Assembly: GCA_017455225.1 (NCBI GenBank) | Contig: JAFTBL010000169.1 | Span: 1 to 5,665 of the forward strand | DNA length: 5,665 nt | Source: Oscillospiraceae bacterium | Lineage (GTDB): Bacteria > Bacillota_A > Clostridia > Oscillospirales > Oscillospiraceae | Direction of reading: 5' to 3' | Shown here: piece by piece, positions 1 to 5,660 of the stretch | How positions within the stretch are numbered: the first letter of the stretch is position 1 | Layout: every line of letters begins with the position of its first letter | The notes under the pieces: generated by a model | The model's database searches: none | Told to the model about the DNA's origin: nothing | What the model saw: only the letters and a program-made list of their open reading frames with translations | Translations under genes and position numbers: made by a program

Positions 1-1514
1 CCGCCTTCATGGTGGCCGACCGCATCACCGTCATCACCCGGAAATACGGGGAGGAGCAGGCTTACCGCTGGGAGTCCTCCGGCGTGGACGGGTACACCGT
101 GGAGCCCTGCGAGCGTGCGGGCGCCGGCACGGACGTGATCATGCACCTCAAGCCCGACGGGGAGGATGAAACCGAGGAATACAGCCGGTATCTGCGCCCC
201 TACGAGCTGCAGTCGCTGGTGAAGAAATACAGCGACTACATCCGCTTCCCCATCCGCATGGAGATGCCCCATTCCCGCCGCAAGGAGGGCAGTCCCGACG
301 ATAAGCCGGAGTATGAAACGGTGACGGAGGAGGAGACGCTCAACTCCATGGTGCCCCTGTGGCAGCGAAAAAAGAGCGACGTGACGAAGGAGGAATACGA
401 CGAGTTTTACAGCCAGCGTTTCGGCGAGCTCGCCCCGCCCCAGTCGGTGATCACCGTGTCGGCGGAGGGCGCCGTGACCTACAAGGCGCTGCTGTTCATC
501 CCCTCCCGGCGGCCGGGATTCTACGGCACGGAGGATTTCCAGCCCGGGCTGCAGCTTTACAGCGCCGGTGTGATGATTATGGACAAGTGCGCCGACCTGC
601 TGCCGGACTGCTTCAACTTCGTCCGCGGCGTGGTGGAGTCGCCGGATCTGAGCCTGAACATCAGCCGGGAGCTGCTGCAGCATGACCGCCAGCTGAAGAT
701 CATTTCCGGCAATCTGGAGAAGAAGATCCGCGCCGAGCTGGAGCGGATGCTTCGGGACGAGCGGGAGGAATATGAAAAGCTGTGGCAGAACTTCGGGCTG
801 CAGCTGAAGGTCTCCGCGCTGAACGACTATGGCCGGCGCAAGGAGGAGCTGCAGGATCTGCTGCTGTTCTACTCCTCCCGGGAGAAGAAGCTGGTGACGC
901 TGGGCGAGTACGTTTCCCGTATGCCGGAGAGCCAGAAGTACATCTATTTTGCCTCCGGCGACACGCTGGACGCAGTGGATCACATGCCCCAGACCGAGCT
1001 ATTGAAGGAGCGGGAGCTGGAGATCCTGTATTTCACCGACCGGGCGGACGAATTTTTGGCGGACGTCTTCCGCAGCTATCACGACAAGCCCTTCCGCTCC
1101 GTCGCCAACGGCGAGCTGGAGCTGGAGGATCAGCGCAAGCCGGAGGAGACCGAGTCGGAGAAGGAGACGCTGGCGTTCATCAAGGAAACGCTGGGGGACA
1201 AGGTGGACGAGGTGAAGGCCTCCGCCCGGCTGAAGACCCATCCCGTGTGCATGAGCAGCGGCGAGGGCGTGACCTTCGAGATGGAGAAGTATTTCACCGC
1301 TGTTCAGCCGGAGCTGGGGATGAAGGCGAAGCGGATCCTGGAGGTGAACGTGGAGCATCCCGCGTTCAACGCCCTCAAGACCGCCCGGCTCACCGACCCG
1401 GAGCGGGCGAAGAAGTACGCCCGGGTGCTCTACGCCCAGTCCCTGCTGATCGCAGGACTGCCGCTGGAGGACCCCAGCGAGTACACCGACCTTGTCTGCT
1501 CGCTGTGGAGCTGA
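1..1514 (+). CDS. htpG: Molecular chaperone HtpG (Hsp90 family), 5' end cut off by the window
   Basis: Cytosolic ATP-dependent Hsp90 chaperone acting as a homodimer on folding intermediates. The frame is open from base 3 and begins with A-F-M-V-A-D, the end of the conserved GFYSAF-VAD segment of the N-terminal ATPase domain. The true start therefore lies outside the window, with roughly 120 residues missing; the ATG at 9 is internal. Within the 503 visible codons are the rest of the N-domain, the middle domain (WQRKKSDVTKEEYDEFY; then LNISRELLQ, whose Arg at 666-668 corresponds to the catalytic-loop Arg of bacterial Hsp90) and the C-terminal dimerisation domain (SSGEGVTFEMEKYF; final LEDPSEYTDLV). 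It ends at TGA 1512-1514 with no MEEVD tail, as expected for a bacterial form. The last two sense codons and the stop fall inside a direct repeat (1507-1540). Identity is very secure from family resemblance; the promoter is not visible. Confidence 0.97.
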   Translation, partial: AFMVADRITVITRKYGEEQAYRWESSGVDGYTVEPCERAGAGTDVIMHLKPDGEDETEEYSRYLRPYELQSLVKKYSDYIRFPIRMEMPHSRRKEGSPDDKPEYETVTEEETLNSMVPLWQRKKSDVTKEEYDEFYSQRFGELAPPQSVITVSAEGAVTYKALLFIPSRRPGFYGTEDFQPGLQLYSAGVMIMDKCADLLPDCFNFVRGVVESPDLSLNISRELLQHDRQLKIISGNLEKKIRAELERMLRDEREEYEKLWQNFGLQLKVSALNDYGRRKEELQDLLLFYSSREKKLVTLGEYVSRMPESQKYIYFASGDTLDAVDHMPQTELLKERELEILYFTDRADEFLADVFRSYHDKPFRSVANGELELEDQRKPEETESEKETLAFIKETLGDKVDEVKASARLKTHPVCMSSGEGVTFEMEKYFTAVQPELGMKAKRILEVNVEHPAFNALKTARLTDPERAKKYARVLYAQSLLIAGLPLEDPSEYTDLVCSLWS

Positions 1515-1540
1515 CTGAAAACACACGGCGGCTTTTAGCG
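1507..1540 (+). repeat. Left copy of an imperfect direct repeat bracketing the hairpin array
   Basis: This 34-base segment consists of GGAGCTGACTG, an 8-base variable part, CGGCGGC, one variable base and TTTAGCG. The same three blocks recur in the same order at 1751-1780, where the variable part is 4 bases. Twenty-five bases are shared in identical blocks and similarity stops abruptly on both sides. The left copy begins inside the Trp codon near the htpG end and includes the stop codon. It could be a duplicated target site, an attachment-site-like repeat or a duplicated htpG end; the sequence alone cannot choose. Confidence 0.8.
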
Positions 1541-1751
1541 ATCGTTAGAACAGCATCGCAGATTTCGCGCCGCGCACGGCGCGAAGGTATGAGATCGTAA
1601 TTTGCCGCGGCGTGAACGTGGCAAATTACACTTCTCAGACTACGAAGTGTGCTCATTGTCCGCCTTTGGCGGGCAATGAGTGCGCGCAGTAGGCTGCAAG
1701 CCTTTTTGTCAAAAACGGCTGCGCCGTTTTTGACAACCTGAAAAGCCGCCG
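1526..1751. repeat. Hairpin-array element with terminal inverted repeats
   Basis: The ends form a perfect 11-bp inverted repeat (CGGCGGCTTTT at 1526-1536, AAAAGCCGCCG at 1741-1751). Inside, almost every base belongs to a local hairpin. They are 1538-1559 (5 bp), 1564-1585 (9 bp perfect, 4-base loop), 1597-1629 (13 bp with one G-U, 7-base loop), 1628-1650 (7 bp, 9-base loop, sharing two bases with the previous stem), 1651-1681 (14 bp with two G-U, 3-base loop), 1692-1702 (4 bp) and 1706-1736 (14 bp perfect, 3-base loop). No credible coding region is present on either strand. The layout fits a non-autonomous REP- or MITE-like intergenic element, or a structured RNA. No transposase is nearby and no second copy lies in the window, so its class is inferred. 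Confidence 0.7.
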
Positions 1752-1776
1752 GAGCTGACTGCCTCCGGCGGCATTT
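1741..1776 (+). terminator. Terminator-like hairpin downstream of htpG
   Basis: AAAA precedes a perfect 10-bp stem (1745-1754 with 1763-1772, GCCGCCGGAG/CTCCGGCGGC) with an 8-base loop, followed by ATTTAG. The stem is strong but the T-run is only three bases, so termination may be weak. It lies 230 bases after the htpG stop and just before the next promoter. Its left arm overlaps the right arm of the 11-bp inverted repeat that closes the hairpin array, so the two pairings exclude each other. Confidence 0.6.
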
Positions 1777-1780
1777 AGCG
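1751..1780 (+). repeat. Right copy of the imperfect direct repeat
   Basis: This 30-base partner of 1507-1540 has the blocks GGAGCTGACTG, CGGCGGC and TTTAGCG in the same order, with 4 bases (CCTC) in place of the 8-base variable part. In this copy the variable part completes the right arm of the terminator-like hairpin, which the left copy cannot form. It ends two bases before the -35 box of the downstream operon promoter. Confidence 0.8.
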
Positions 1781-1782
1781 CC

Positions 1783-1811
1783 TTGCGCGGCGGGGAAAAG
1801 TGTGGTATAAT
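1783..1811 (+). promoter_or_regulatory. Sigma-A-type promoter of the kinase/hydrolase operon
   Basis: A perfect -10 box TATAAT (1806-1811) is preceded by TGG, which makes an extended -10 (TGn). A weak -35 candidate TTGCGC (1783-1788, three of six consensus bases) sits at an ideal 17-base spacing. Transcription should start near 1818, giving a leader of about 30 bases with no obvious riboswitch. The extended -10 probably compensates for the poor -35. Confidence 0.8.
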
Positions 1812-1832
1812 AGCCGCAAATAATAAATTGAC

Positions 1833-1840
1833 GGAAGGGG
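1833..1840 (+). promoter_or_regulatory. Ribosome binding site deciding the start at 1849
   Basis: GGAAGGGG lies 8 bases before the ATG at 1849. The frame is open further upstream to a TTG at 1783, but that codon coincides with the -35 region and would precede the predicted transcript. The ATG at 1849 is therefore preferred. Confidence 0.8.
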
Positions 1841-1848
1841 AACGAGCC

Positions 1849-2775
1849 ATGCGGGTCATCGACATTGAGAACATCAGCCTGTCCATGCGCAACGAAACGC
1901 AGTTCGTGCTGCGGTGCGAGGAGGTTTTCCACGACAAGATCAGCGCTGCCGCCGCGACGATCCTTTCGGCGCGGAACGAGCGTCCCTTCGTGGCGCTGAC
2001 GGGGCCCTCCGGCTCCGGCAAGACCACCACCGCCATGCGGCTGCGAGACTATTTGCAGAATCTGGGCGTGAAGGTCTGCCTTTTGAGCATGGATAATTTT
2101 TTCCTCCCCATGTCGGAGCGGCCGCCGGAGGCCACCGATTGGGAGTCGCCTTACTGCGTGAACGTGGATCTGCTGGTGAGCACTCTCAGCCGTCTGGCGG
2201 ACGGCCAGACGGTAGATGTGCCGTGGTATGATTTCAAAAACGGCACCACCGGCGGCTACCACACCATGGAGGGCGACCCTCACGCCGTCATCATCGCCGA
2301 GGGCATCCACATGCTCAACCCGCTGATCTTTGACAAGATCCGGGGCGCGGCTACCGGCGTGTACGTGGCGCCCCGTACCCGCATCATCACCCACGACGAC
2401 CGCATCGTCCGCCCCGAGCAGCTGCGGGTGGCCCGCCGGCTGATCCGGGACTACAACACCCGCGGCCACTCCCTGCGCGACACGGTGACGCGGGCCCACA
2501 GCGTGGACCGGGGCGAGGTGAATTACATCCAGCCCTATAAGGAGAACGCCGCCGTCCACATTGACTCCTTCCACGATTACGAGCCCTGCATCCTGGCCAA
2601 ATATCTGGGCGAGATCCCCCAGTTCCGGCAGGAGCTGACCCCGGACTTTCTGGAGGAGAACGGTTTGACGGATCTCATGAAGGTGGTCAACAGTGTGCCG
2701 CCGCTTCACACTCCCTACGTGCCCGCCAACTCCATCGTGCGGGAATTCGTGGGCGGCAGCTGCTATGAATATTGA
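1849..2775 (+). CDS. Uridine kinase-family P-loop kinase (PRK/Udk fold), 308 aa
   Basis: Predicted cytosolic kinase of the phosphoribulokinase/uridine kinase family, whose classical members phosphorylate uridine and cytidine to the monophosphates. An N-terminal extension of about 45 residues precedes Walker A (GPSGSGKTT, residues 52-60). It is followed by SMDNFF with D82 at the usual catalytic or substrate Asp position, VPWYDF (124-129), the family strand motif AEGIH (150-154) and a lid-like segment ARRLIRDYNTRGHS resembling the Arg-rich lid of Udk. At 308 residues it is longer than typical Udk (about 210). It lacks the TGS-containing N-terminal half found in the roughly 550-residue nucleoside kinase forms. 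It is first in a tight operon with a cytidylate-kinase-like gene, which suits pyrimidine salvage. The true substrate is not provable here, so no symbol is given. Confidence 0.88.
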   Translation: MRVIDIENISLSMRNETQFVLRCEEVFHDKISAAAATILSARNERPFVALTGPSGSGKTTTAMRLRDYLQNLGVKVCLLSMDNFFLPMSERPPEATDWESPYCVNVDLLVSTLSRLADGQTVDVPWYDFKNGTTGGYHTMEGDPHAVIIAEGIHMLNPLIFDKIRGAATGVYVAPRTRIITHDDRIVRPEQLRVARRLIRDYNTRGHSLRDTVTRAHSVDRGEVNYIQPYKENAAVHIDSFHDYEPCILAKYLGEIPQFRQELTPDFLEENGLTDLMKVVNSVPPLHTPYVPANSIVREFVGGSCYEY

Positions 2776-2776
2776 C

Positions 2777-2783
2777 GGGAGGG
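2777..2783 (+). promoter_or_regulatory. Ribosome binding site deciding the start at 2790
   Basis: GGGAGGG stands 6 bases before the ATG at 2790 and begins just after the upstream stop codon. The frame also has a TTG at 2772 that overlaps the previous gene's end, but this site lies downstream of that TTG and so supports the ATG. Confidence 0.8.
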
Positions 2784-2789
2784 ATCGCT

Positions 2790-3416
2790 ATGCGCAGGAT
2801 CATCTGCATCAACCGGGAATTCGGCAGCGGCGGGCGTGAGCTGGGCAAGCGTCTGGCGGACGCGCTGGGCATGCCCTGCTACGACCACGAGATCATCGAG
2901 ATGATCTCCAAGGAGAACGGACTGGATGAGCGCTACGTTGCCAATGTGTCGGAAAAGAGCATTGAGGCCATGTATCCGCTGACCATCGGACACCGGTTTT
3001 CCGTGCCCCTGGTGCCCGTGATGGATCAGCCCATCCGCGTGGCGGTGGCTCAGCGGCAGGCACTGGAGAATCTGGCGGAGAAGGGCGACTGCGTCATCGT
3101 GGGCCGCTGTGCCGACGTGATCCTGCAGAAGTACCATCCTCTGACCATCTTCGTTTACGCAGATCTCGAGTCCAAGGTGCGCCGCTGCATGGAGCGGGCG
3201 CCGGAGGGCGAGGGTCTGACCCGAAAAGAGATGGAAAAGCGCATCAAGCAGGTGGACAAAAGCCGCATGCAGTTCCGTGAGATGTATTCCGACACGGTCT
3301 GGGGCCGCAAGGAGGCGTATCACCTGTGCGTGAACACCTCCGGCAAGGAGATCAAGAAGCTGGTGCCGGCGCTGGCGGAGTACGCCCGCAGCTGGTTCGG
3401 CGAGGACGAGGAGTAA
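2790..3416 (+). CDS. Cytidylate kinase-like family protein, 208 aa
   Basis: Small P-loop kinase resembling the cytidylate-kinase-like (Cytidylate_kin2) family common in Clostridia, distinct from canonical Cmk. The signature start INREFGSGGRELGKRLA (residues 7-23) holds the Gly-rich phosphate loop and is followed by the typical LGMPCYDHEII. Next come VIVGRCADVIL (102-112) with the family Gly-Arg and Asp, and a C-terminal Arg/Lys-rich lid region (RIKQVDKSRMQFREMYSDTV) before LCVNTS. Length is normal for the family and the gene appears intact. The start 14 bases after the kinase upstream implies co-transcription. Classical members make CDP/dCDP from CMP/dCMP, but this branch is poorly characterised, so nucleotide specificity is inferred. 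A role after the upstream uridine/cytidine-kinase-like step would be coherent. Confidence 0.9.
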   Translation: MRRIICINREFGSGGRELGKRLADALGMPCYDHEIIEMISKENGLDERYVANVSEKSIEAMYPLTIGHRFSVPLVPVMDQPIRVAVAQRQALENLAEKGDCVIVGRCADVILQKYHPLTIFVYADLESKVRRCMERAPEGEGLTRKEMEKRIKQVDKSRMQFREMYSDTVWGRKEAYHLCVNTSGKEIKKLVPALAEYARSWFGEDEE

Positions 3417-3419
3417 ACC

Positions 3420-4223
3420 GTGAAGCTGACGGTGCTGACCGACAACACCACCCGGATCGACGCCTACTATCTGGGGGAGCCGGGCGCGTGCTATCTGATC
3501 GAGACCGGGGATCGCAAGATCCTGTTTGACACAGGCTATTCCGACGTCTACGTCCGCAACGCCGCCGCTATGGGCGTCGACCTTGCGGCGGTGGACACGG
3601 TGGTGCTGTCCCATGGGCACAACGACCACACCGGCGGCCTGCGGTATCTGCCGCCCTCTGGTATGCACCGCCTGCTTTACGCCCACCCGGACGTCTTTCT
3701 GTCCCGTCGGTGGGAAGGGGAGAGCATCGGCTCACCATTGGATCTTCAGGCGGCGGAGGCGGCCTTCGATCTGCGCCTGAGCCGCGAGAGCGCGGAGGTT
3801 GCGCCGGGACTCACGTTTCTGGGGCAGATCCCCCGCCGCACCGCCCACGAAACGCCGCTGGCCATTGGGGAGATCCTGCGGGACGGACGGTGGCAGCCGG
3901 ACTATGTAGAGGACGATTCGGCGCTGGTTTACCGGGGCAGGGAGGGCCTGACGATCATCACCGGCTGCTCCCACAGCGGTATATGCAACATTGTGGAGCA
4001 GGCGAAAAGCATCTGCGGCGACTCACGTATTGCAGGGATCGTCGGCGGTTTCCACCTGATGAAGCTGTCCCGCCGCACGGCAGCCACGGCTTCATACCTC
4101 AGCGCGCTGCGGCCCGGACGGCTGTGCCCCTGCCATTGCACCTGCTTCGCGGCCCGCGCCGCCATCCACGCTCTTACGCCGGTGGAGGAGGTCTGTGTGG
4201 GCGACGTGCTGGAATTTGAATAA
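3420..4223 (+). CDS. MBL-fold metallo-hydrolase of the COG1237 type, 267 aa
   Basis: Predicted cytosolic metal-dependent hydrolase of the metallo-beta-lactamase superfamily. The metal motif H-x-H-x-D-H is intact (H65, H67, D69, H70 in SHGHNDHTGG). The motif GCSHSG (182-187) supplies a further His, and GGFHLM (209-214) follows. This set matches the COG1237 branch, which includes proteins annotated as dihydropterin-methyl-ribofuranosylaminobenzene-phosphate synthases; that annotation is probably too specific for bacterial members. The start is GTG at 3420, three bases after the previous stop, with GAGGAG (3408-3413) inside the upstream gene's end. Translation is therefore probably coupled. The C-terminus is unusual: C236, C238, C240 and C242 cluster around H239. 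It is last in the operon, before a strong terminator. Substrate unknown; a phosphoester or cyclic nucleotide would fit the kinase neighbours but is conjecture. Confidence 0.9.
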   Translation: MKLTVLTDNTTRIDAYYLGEPGACYLIETGDRKILFDTGYSDVYVRNAAAMGVDLAAVDTVVLSHGHNDHTGGLRYLPPSGMHRLLYAHPDVFLSRRWEGESIGSPLDLQAAEAAFDLRLSRESAEVAPGLTFLGQIPRRTAHETPLAIGEILRDGRWQPDYVEDDSALVYRGREGLTIITGCSHSGICNIVEQAKSICGDSRIAGIVGGFHLMKLSRRTAATASYLSALRPGRLCPCHCTCFAARAAIHALTPVEEVCVGDVLEFE

Positions 4224-4259
4224 AAAACTCCGGACGGAGATGACCGTCCGGAGTTTTTT
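4222..4259. terminator. Strong bidirectional Rho-independent terminator
   Basis: A perfect 10-bp GC-rich stem (4228-4237 with 4244-4253) with a 6-base loop is flanked by six A on the left and six T on the right. The A-run overlaps the stop codon of the hydrolase gene. Read on the other strand it also gives a stem followed by T-run, so it can end both the + strand operon and the convergent rhomboid transcript, whose stop lies 8 bases away. Confidence 0.95.
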
Positions 4260-4267
4260 GCGCTGTG

Positions 4268-4840
4268 TCACGATTTTCGCTTTCCCCACCGGCTAAAGCC
4301 GAACACCAGGCCGCATACGCCGCCGATGATGTGGGTCAGCTGGGAGATGTTGTCGGCGGTGAACAGCCCGTCCACGATCTCGCCGCCCAGATACAGCACC
4401 ACCACCAGGATCAGCGTCAAGGGGATGCCGTCCTTCCTTGAAGTGGTGAAGGAGGAGAGAACAATCAGCATGAACACCACGCCGGAGGCGCCCAGCAGGG
4501 CGGTGTTGGGGAAGAAGATGAACTGCACCAGTCCGGTCACCACCGCGGTGACGAGGATGAACCACAGGGTGCTGCGGCTTCCGTAGCGATCCTCCACCGC
4601 GGGACCCACCAGCAGCATCAGCAGCATATTGCCGATGTAGTGGCTGTATCCCGTGTGCCCCAGCACGTGGGTGAAGAACCGCAGATAGGTCAGCGGGTCG
4701 CCCAGCGAGGCACGGAACACACAGAAATAGCGGCTGATGAGCGTATGTCCCAGCAGACCGTCCAGCAGCAGGACGGCCAGCGCCAGAAACGCGAAGGTAA
4801 GGATCACCGGCGCGTTAAAGCGGATCACGATTTTTTTCAA
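4268..4840 (-). CDS. Rhomboid family intramembrane serine protease, 190 aa
   Basis: Polytopic membrane protease that cleaves substrates inside or next to their transmembrane helices. The catalytic Ser is S119 in GASG (117-120) and the catalytic His is H170 in HIIGG. H67 and N71 in HYIGN match the HxxxN oxyanion residues of the family. About six hydrophobic helices fit the minimal bacterial rhomboid core, with no extra soluble domain (helix 1 about 10-30; the loop between helices 1 and 2 is short). The start is TTG at 4840, chosen because AGAGGA (4853-4848 on this strand) is 7 bases upstream; no better ATG exists. It has its own near-consensus promoter and diverges from the membrane-anchored EEP gene. 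Its physiological substrate is unknown. Confidence 0.93.
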   Translation of the reverse strand: MKKIVIRFNAPVILTFAFLALAVLLLDGLLGHTLISRYFCVFRASLGDPLTYLRFFTHVLGHTGYSHYIGNMLLMLLVGPAVEDRYGSRSTLWFILVTAVVTGLVQFIFFPNTALLGASGVVFMLIVLSSFTTSRKDGIPLTLILVVVLYLGGEIVDGLFTADNISQLTHIIGGVCGLVFGFSRWGKRKS

Positions 4841-4852
4841 CGGAATTTCCTC

Positions 4853-4881
4853 TTTCTATTTATGGTGAAATATATTATAAT
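4853..4881 (+). promoter_or_regulatory. Promoter of the EEP gene
   Basis: A perfect -10 box TATAAT (4876-4881) has only a weak -35 candidate, TTTCTA (4853-4858, three of six), at 17-base spacing. The start of transcription would be near 4888, with GGAGG (4904-4908) 8 bases before the ATG at 4917. The -10 overlaps that of the opposite-strand promoter by four bases. Confidence 0.55.
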
Positions 4882-4902
4882 GCATTTGTCCGCAAATGTA
4901 AA
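4874..4902 (-). promoter_or_regulatory. Promoter of the rhomboid gene
   Basis: Read on the - strand, TTTACA (4902-4897) is followed by exactly 17 bases and then TATAAT (4879-4874), matching the sigma-A consensus at 11 of 12 positions. The predicted start near 4867 gives a leader of about 27 bases. It is stronger on paper than the promoter facing the other way, with which it shares four -10 bases. Confidence 0.75.
4883..4898. promoter_or_regulatory. Inverted repeat, candidate operator between divergent genes
   Basis: CATTTG and CAAATG form a perfect 6-bp inverted repeat with a 4-base spacer. It covers the predicted start site of the EEP transcript and the spacer of the rhomboid promoter, so a bound protein could affect both. 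It could equally be a small RNA hairpin or chance; no regulator gene is in the window. Confidence 0.4.
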
Positions 4903-4916
4903 CGGAGGATTTGTAT

Positions 4917-5660
4917 ATGAAAAAAGTCTTGAAGACGATCCTGATCGTTCTGCTGGCGCTGGTGGTGCTGGTGGGCGCCTATCTTGCCTACGTGTTCATC
5001 GCCTACCACCGGCTGGGCGATGATCTGCCGCTGGACGTCACCCGCGGGAAGACGCTGACTGTGGTGACGGAGGCGGAGACCGACACGCCGTATAAGATCG
5101 TTTCGTGGAACGTCGGCTTCGGCGCCTATGAGAGCGATTACGGCTTCTTCATGGACGGCGGCACCCAGAGCTGGGCGTGGAGCCCGGAGCGGCTGGACGC
5201 CAATCTGGAGAAGATCAGCCGGGTGCTGGCAGAGCGCCAGGCGGAGTTCTATATCATTCAGGAGGTGGATACCGATTCCACCCGCTCCTACCACCGGGAC
5301 GAGGCGGCGCTGCTGCGGGAGGCACTGCCGGGGTATGACAGCCTCTGGGCGCAGAATTATGATTCGCCCTTCCTGTTCTATCCGTTTTTGCAGCCCCATG
5401 GCCGCTCCGTGGCGGGCATCATGACCTTTTCCAAGTTTGACGTGACCTCCGCCCTCCGCCGCGAGCTGCCCATTGAGGACAGCGTCATGAAGCTGGTAGA
5501 TCTGGACCGGTGCTACAGCGTCAGCCGCATCGCCGTGGCGGGGGAGAAGGTCCGGCTCCGCGTCGGCGAAGATGCGCACCGTGTCGATCTCGACGCTGCC
5601 CTCGGGGAAGAGGTCGCGGTCGGTGATGATGAGGTTCTGGCTGCGCCCCACGTCGCTTAA
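4917..5660 (+). CDS. Membrane-anchored endonuclease/exonuclease/phosphatase family protein, C-terminal part replaced
   Basis: The start is ATG at 4917 with GGAGG 8 bases upstream; a TTG at 4911 is too close to that site. An uncleaved-looking N-terminal anchor (residues about 4-29, rich in L, V, A, I after Lys) should place the catalytic domain outside the membrane. The EEP domain begins at KIVSWNVGFG (60-69, with metal-site N65) and continues through FYIIQEVD (111-118, metal ligand E116) to CYSVSRIAV. After residue 211 (base 5549) family resemblance ends. The expected N-x-H, D-x-N and final S-D-H active-site motifs are all absent, and the frame runs 36 unfamiliar residues to TAA 5658-5660. 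Families of this layout usually exceed 300 residues, so this 247-residue reading is probably not a functional enzyme as shown. Possible substrates include nucleic acids, phosphoinositides and sphingomyelin. Confidence 0.75.
   Translation: MKKVLKTILIVLLALVVLVGAYLAYVFIAYHRLGDDLPLDVTRGKTLTVVTEAETDTPYKIVSWNVGFGAYESDYGFFMDGGTQSWAWSPERLDANLEKISRVLAERQAEFYIIQEVDTDSTRSYHRDEAALLREALPGYDSLWAQNYDSPFLFYPFLQPHGRSVAGIMTFSKFDVTSALRRELPIEDSVMKLVDLDRCYSVSRIAVAGEKVRLRVGEDAHRVDLDAALGEEVAVGDDEVLAAPHVA

Noticed and set aside
9..11. ATG at 9 as the htpG start
   Set aside because: It lies inside the conserved GFYSAF-VAD motif, the frame is open to the window edge, and no ribosome site precedes it.
1390..1656. Possible small - strand protein starting at ATG 1656 inside the hairpin array
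   Set aside because: Much of its sequence is just the hairpin stems read as codons, it continues antisense into htpG, and there is no ribosome site. Such frames are expected from intergenic repeats.
1706..1736. Reading the 14-bp perfect hairpin as a Rho-independent terminator
   Set aside because: Its A/T run lies inside the stem, and no T-run follows the stem on either strand.
1564..1736. CRISPR array
   Set aside because: The hairpins are different sequences of different lengths. There is no repeated unit with regular spacers.
1390..2709. Long - strand open frame (439 codons) across the htpG end, the hairpin array and the kinase gene
   Set aside because: It is antisense to two well-supported genes and crosses the hairpin region. 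Its composition is that of a shadow frame in GC-rich DNA, and no family motif is visible.
2763..3686. 307-codon - strand open frame opposite the cytidylate-kinase-like and hydrolase genes
   Set aside because: The + strand genes here carry clear family motifs. The antisense frame is His-, Leu- and Gly-rich with no recognisable domain.
4875..5549. The leftward continuation of the - strand frame that starts near 5651
   Set aside because: Left of 5549 it is antisense to the EEP coding sequence in the codon-aligned phase that is often open in GC-rich genes. Only the part right of 5549 shows coding bias of its own.
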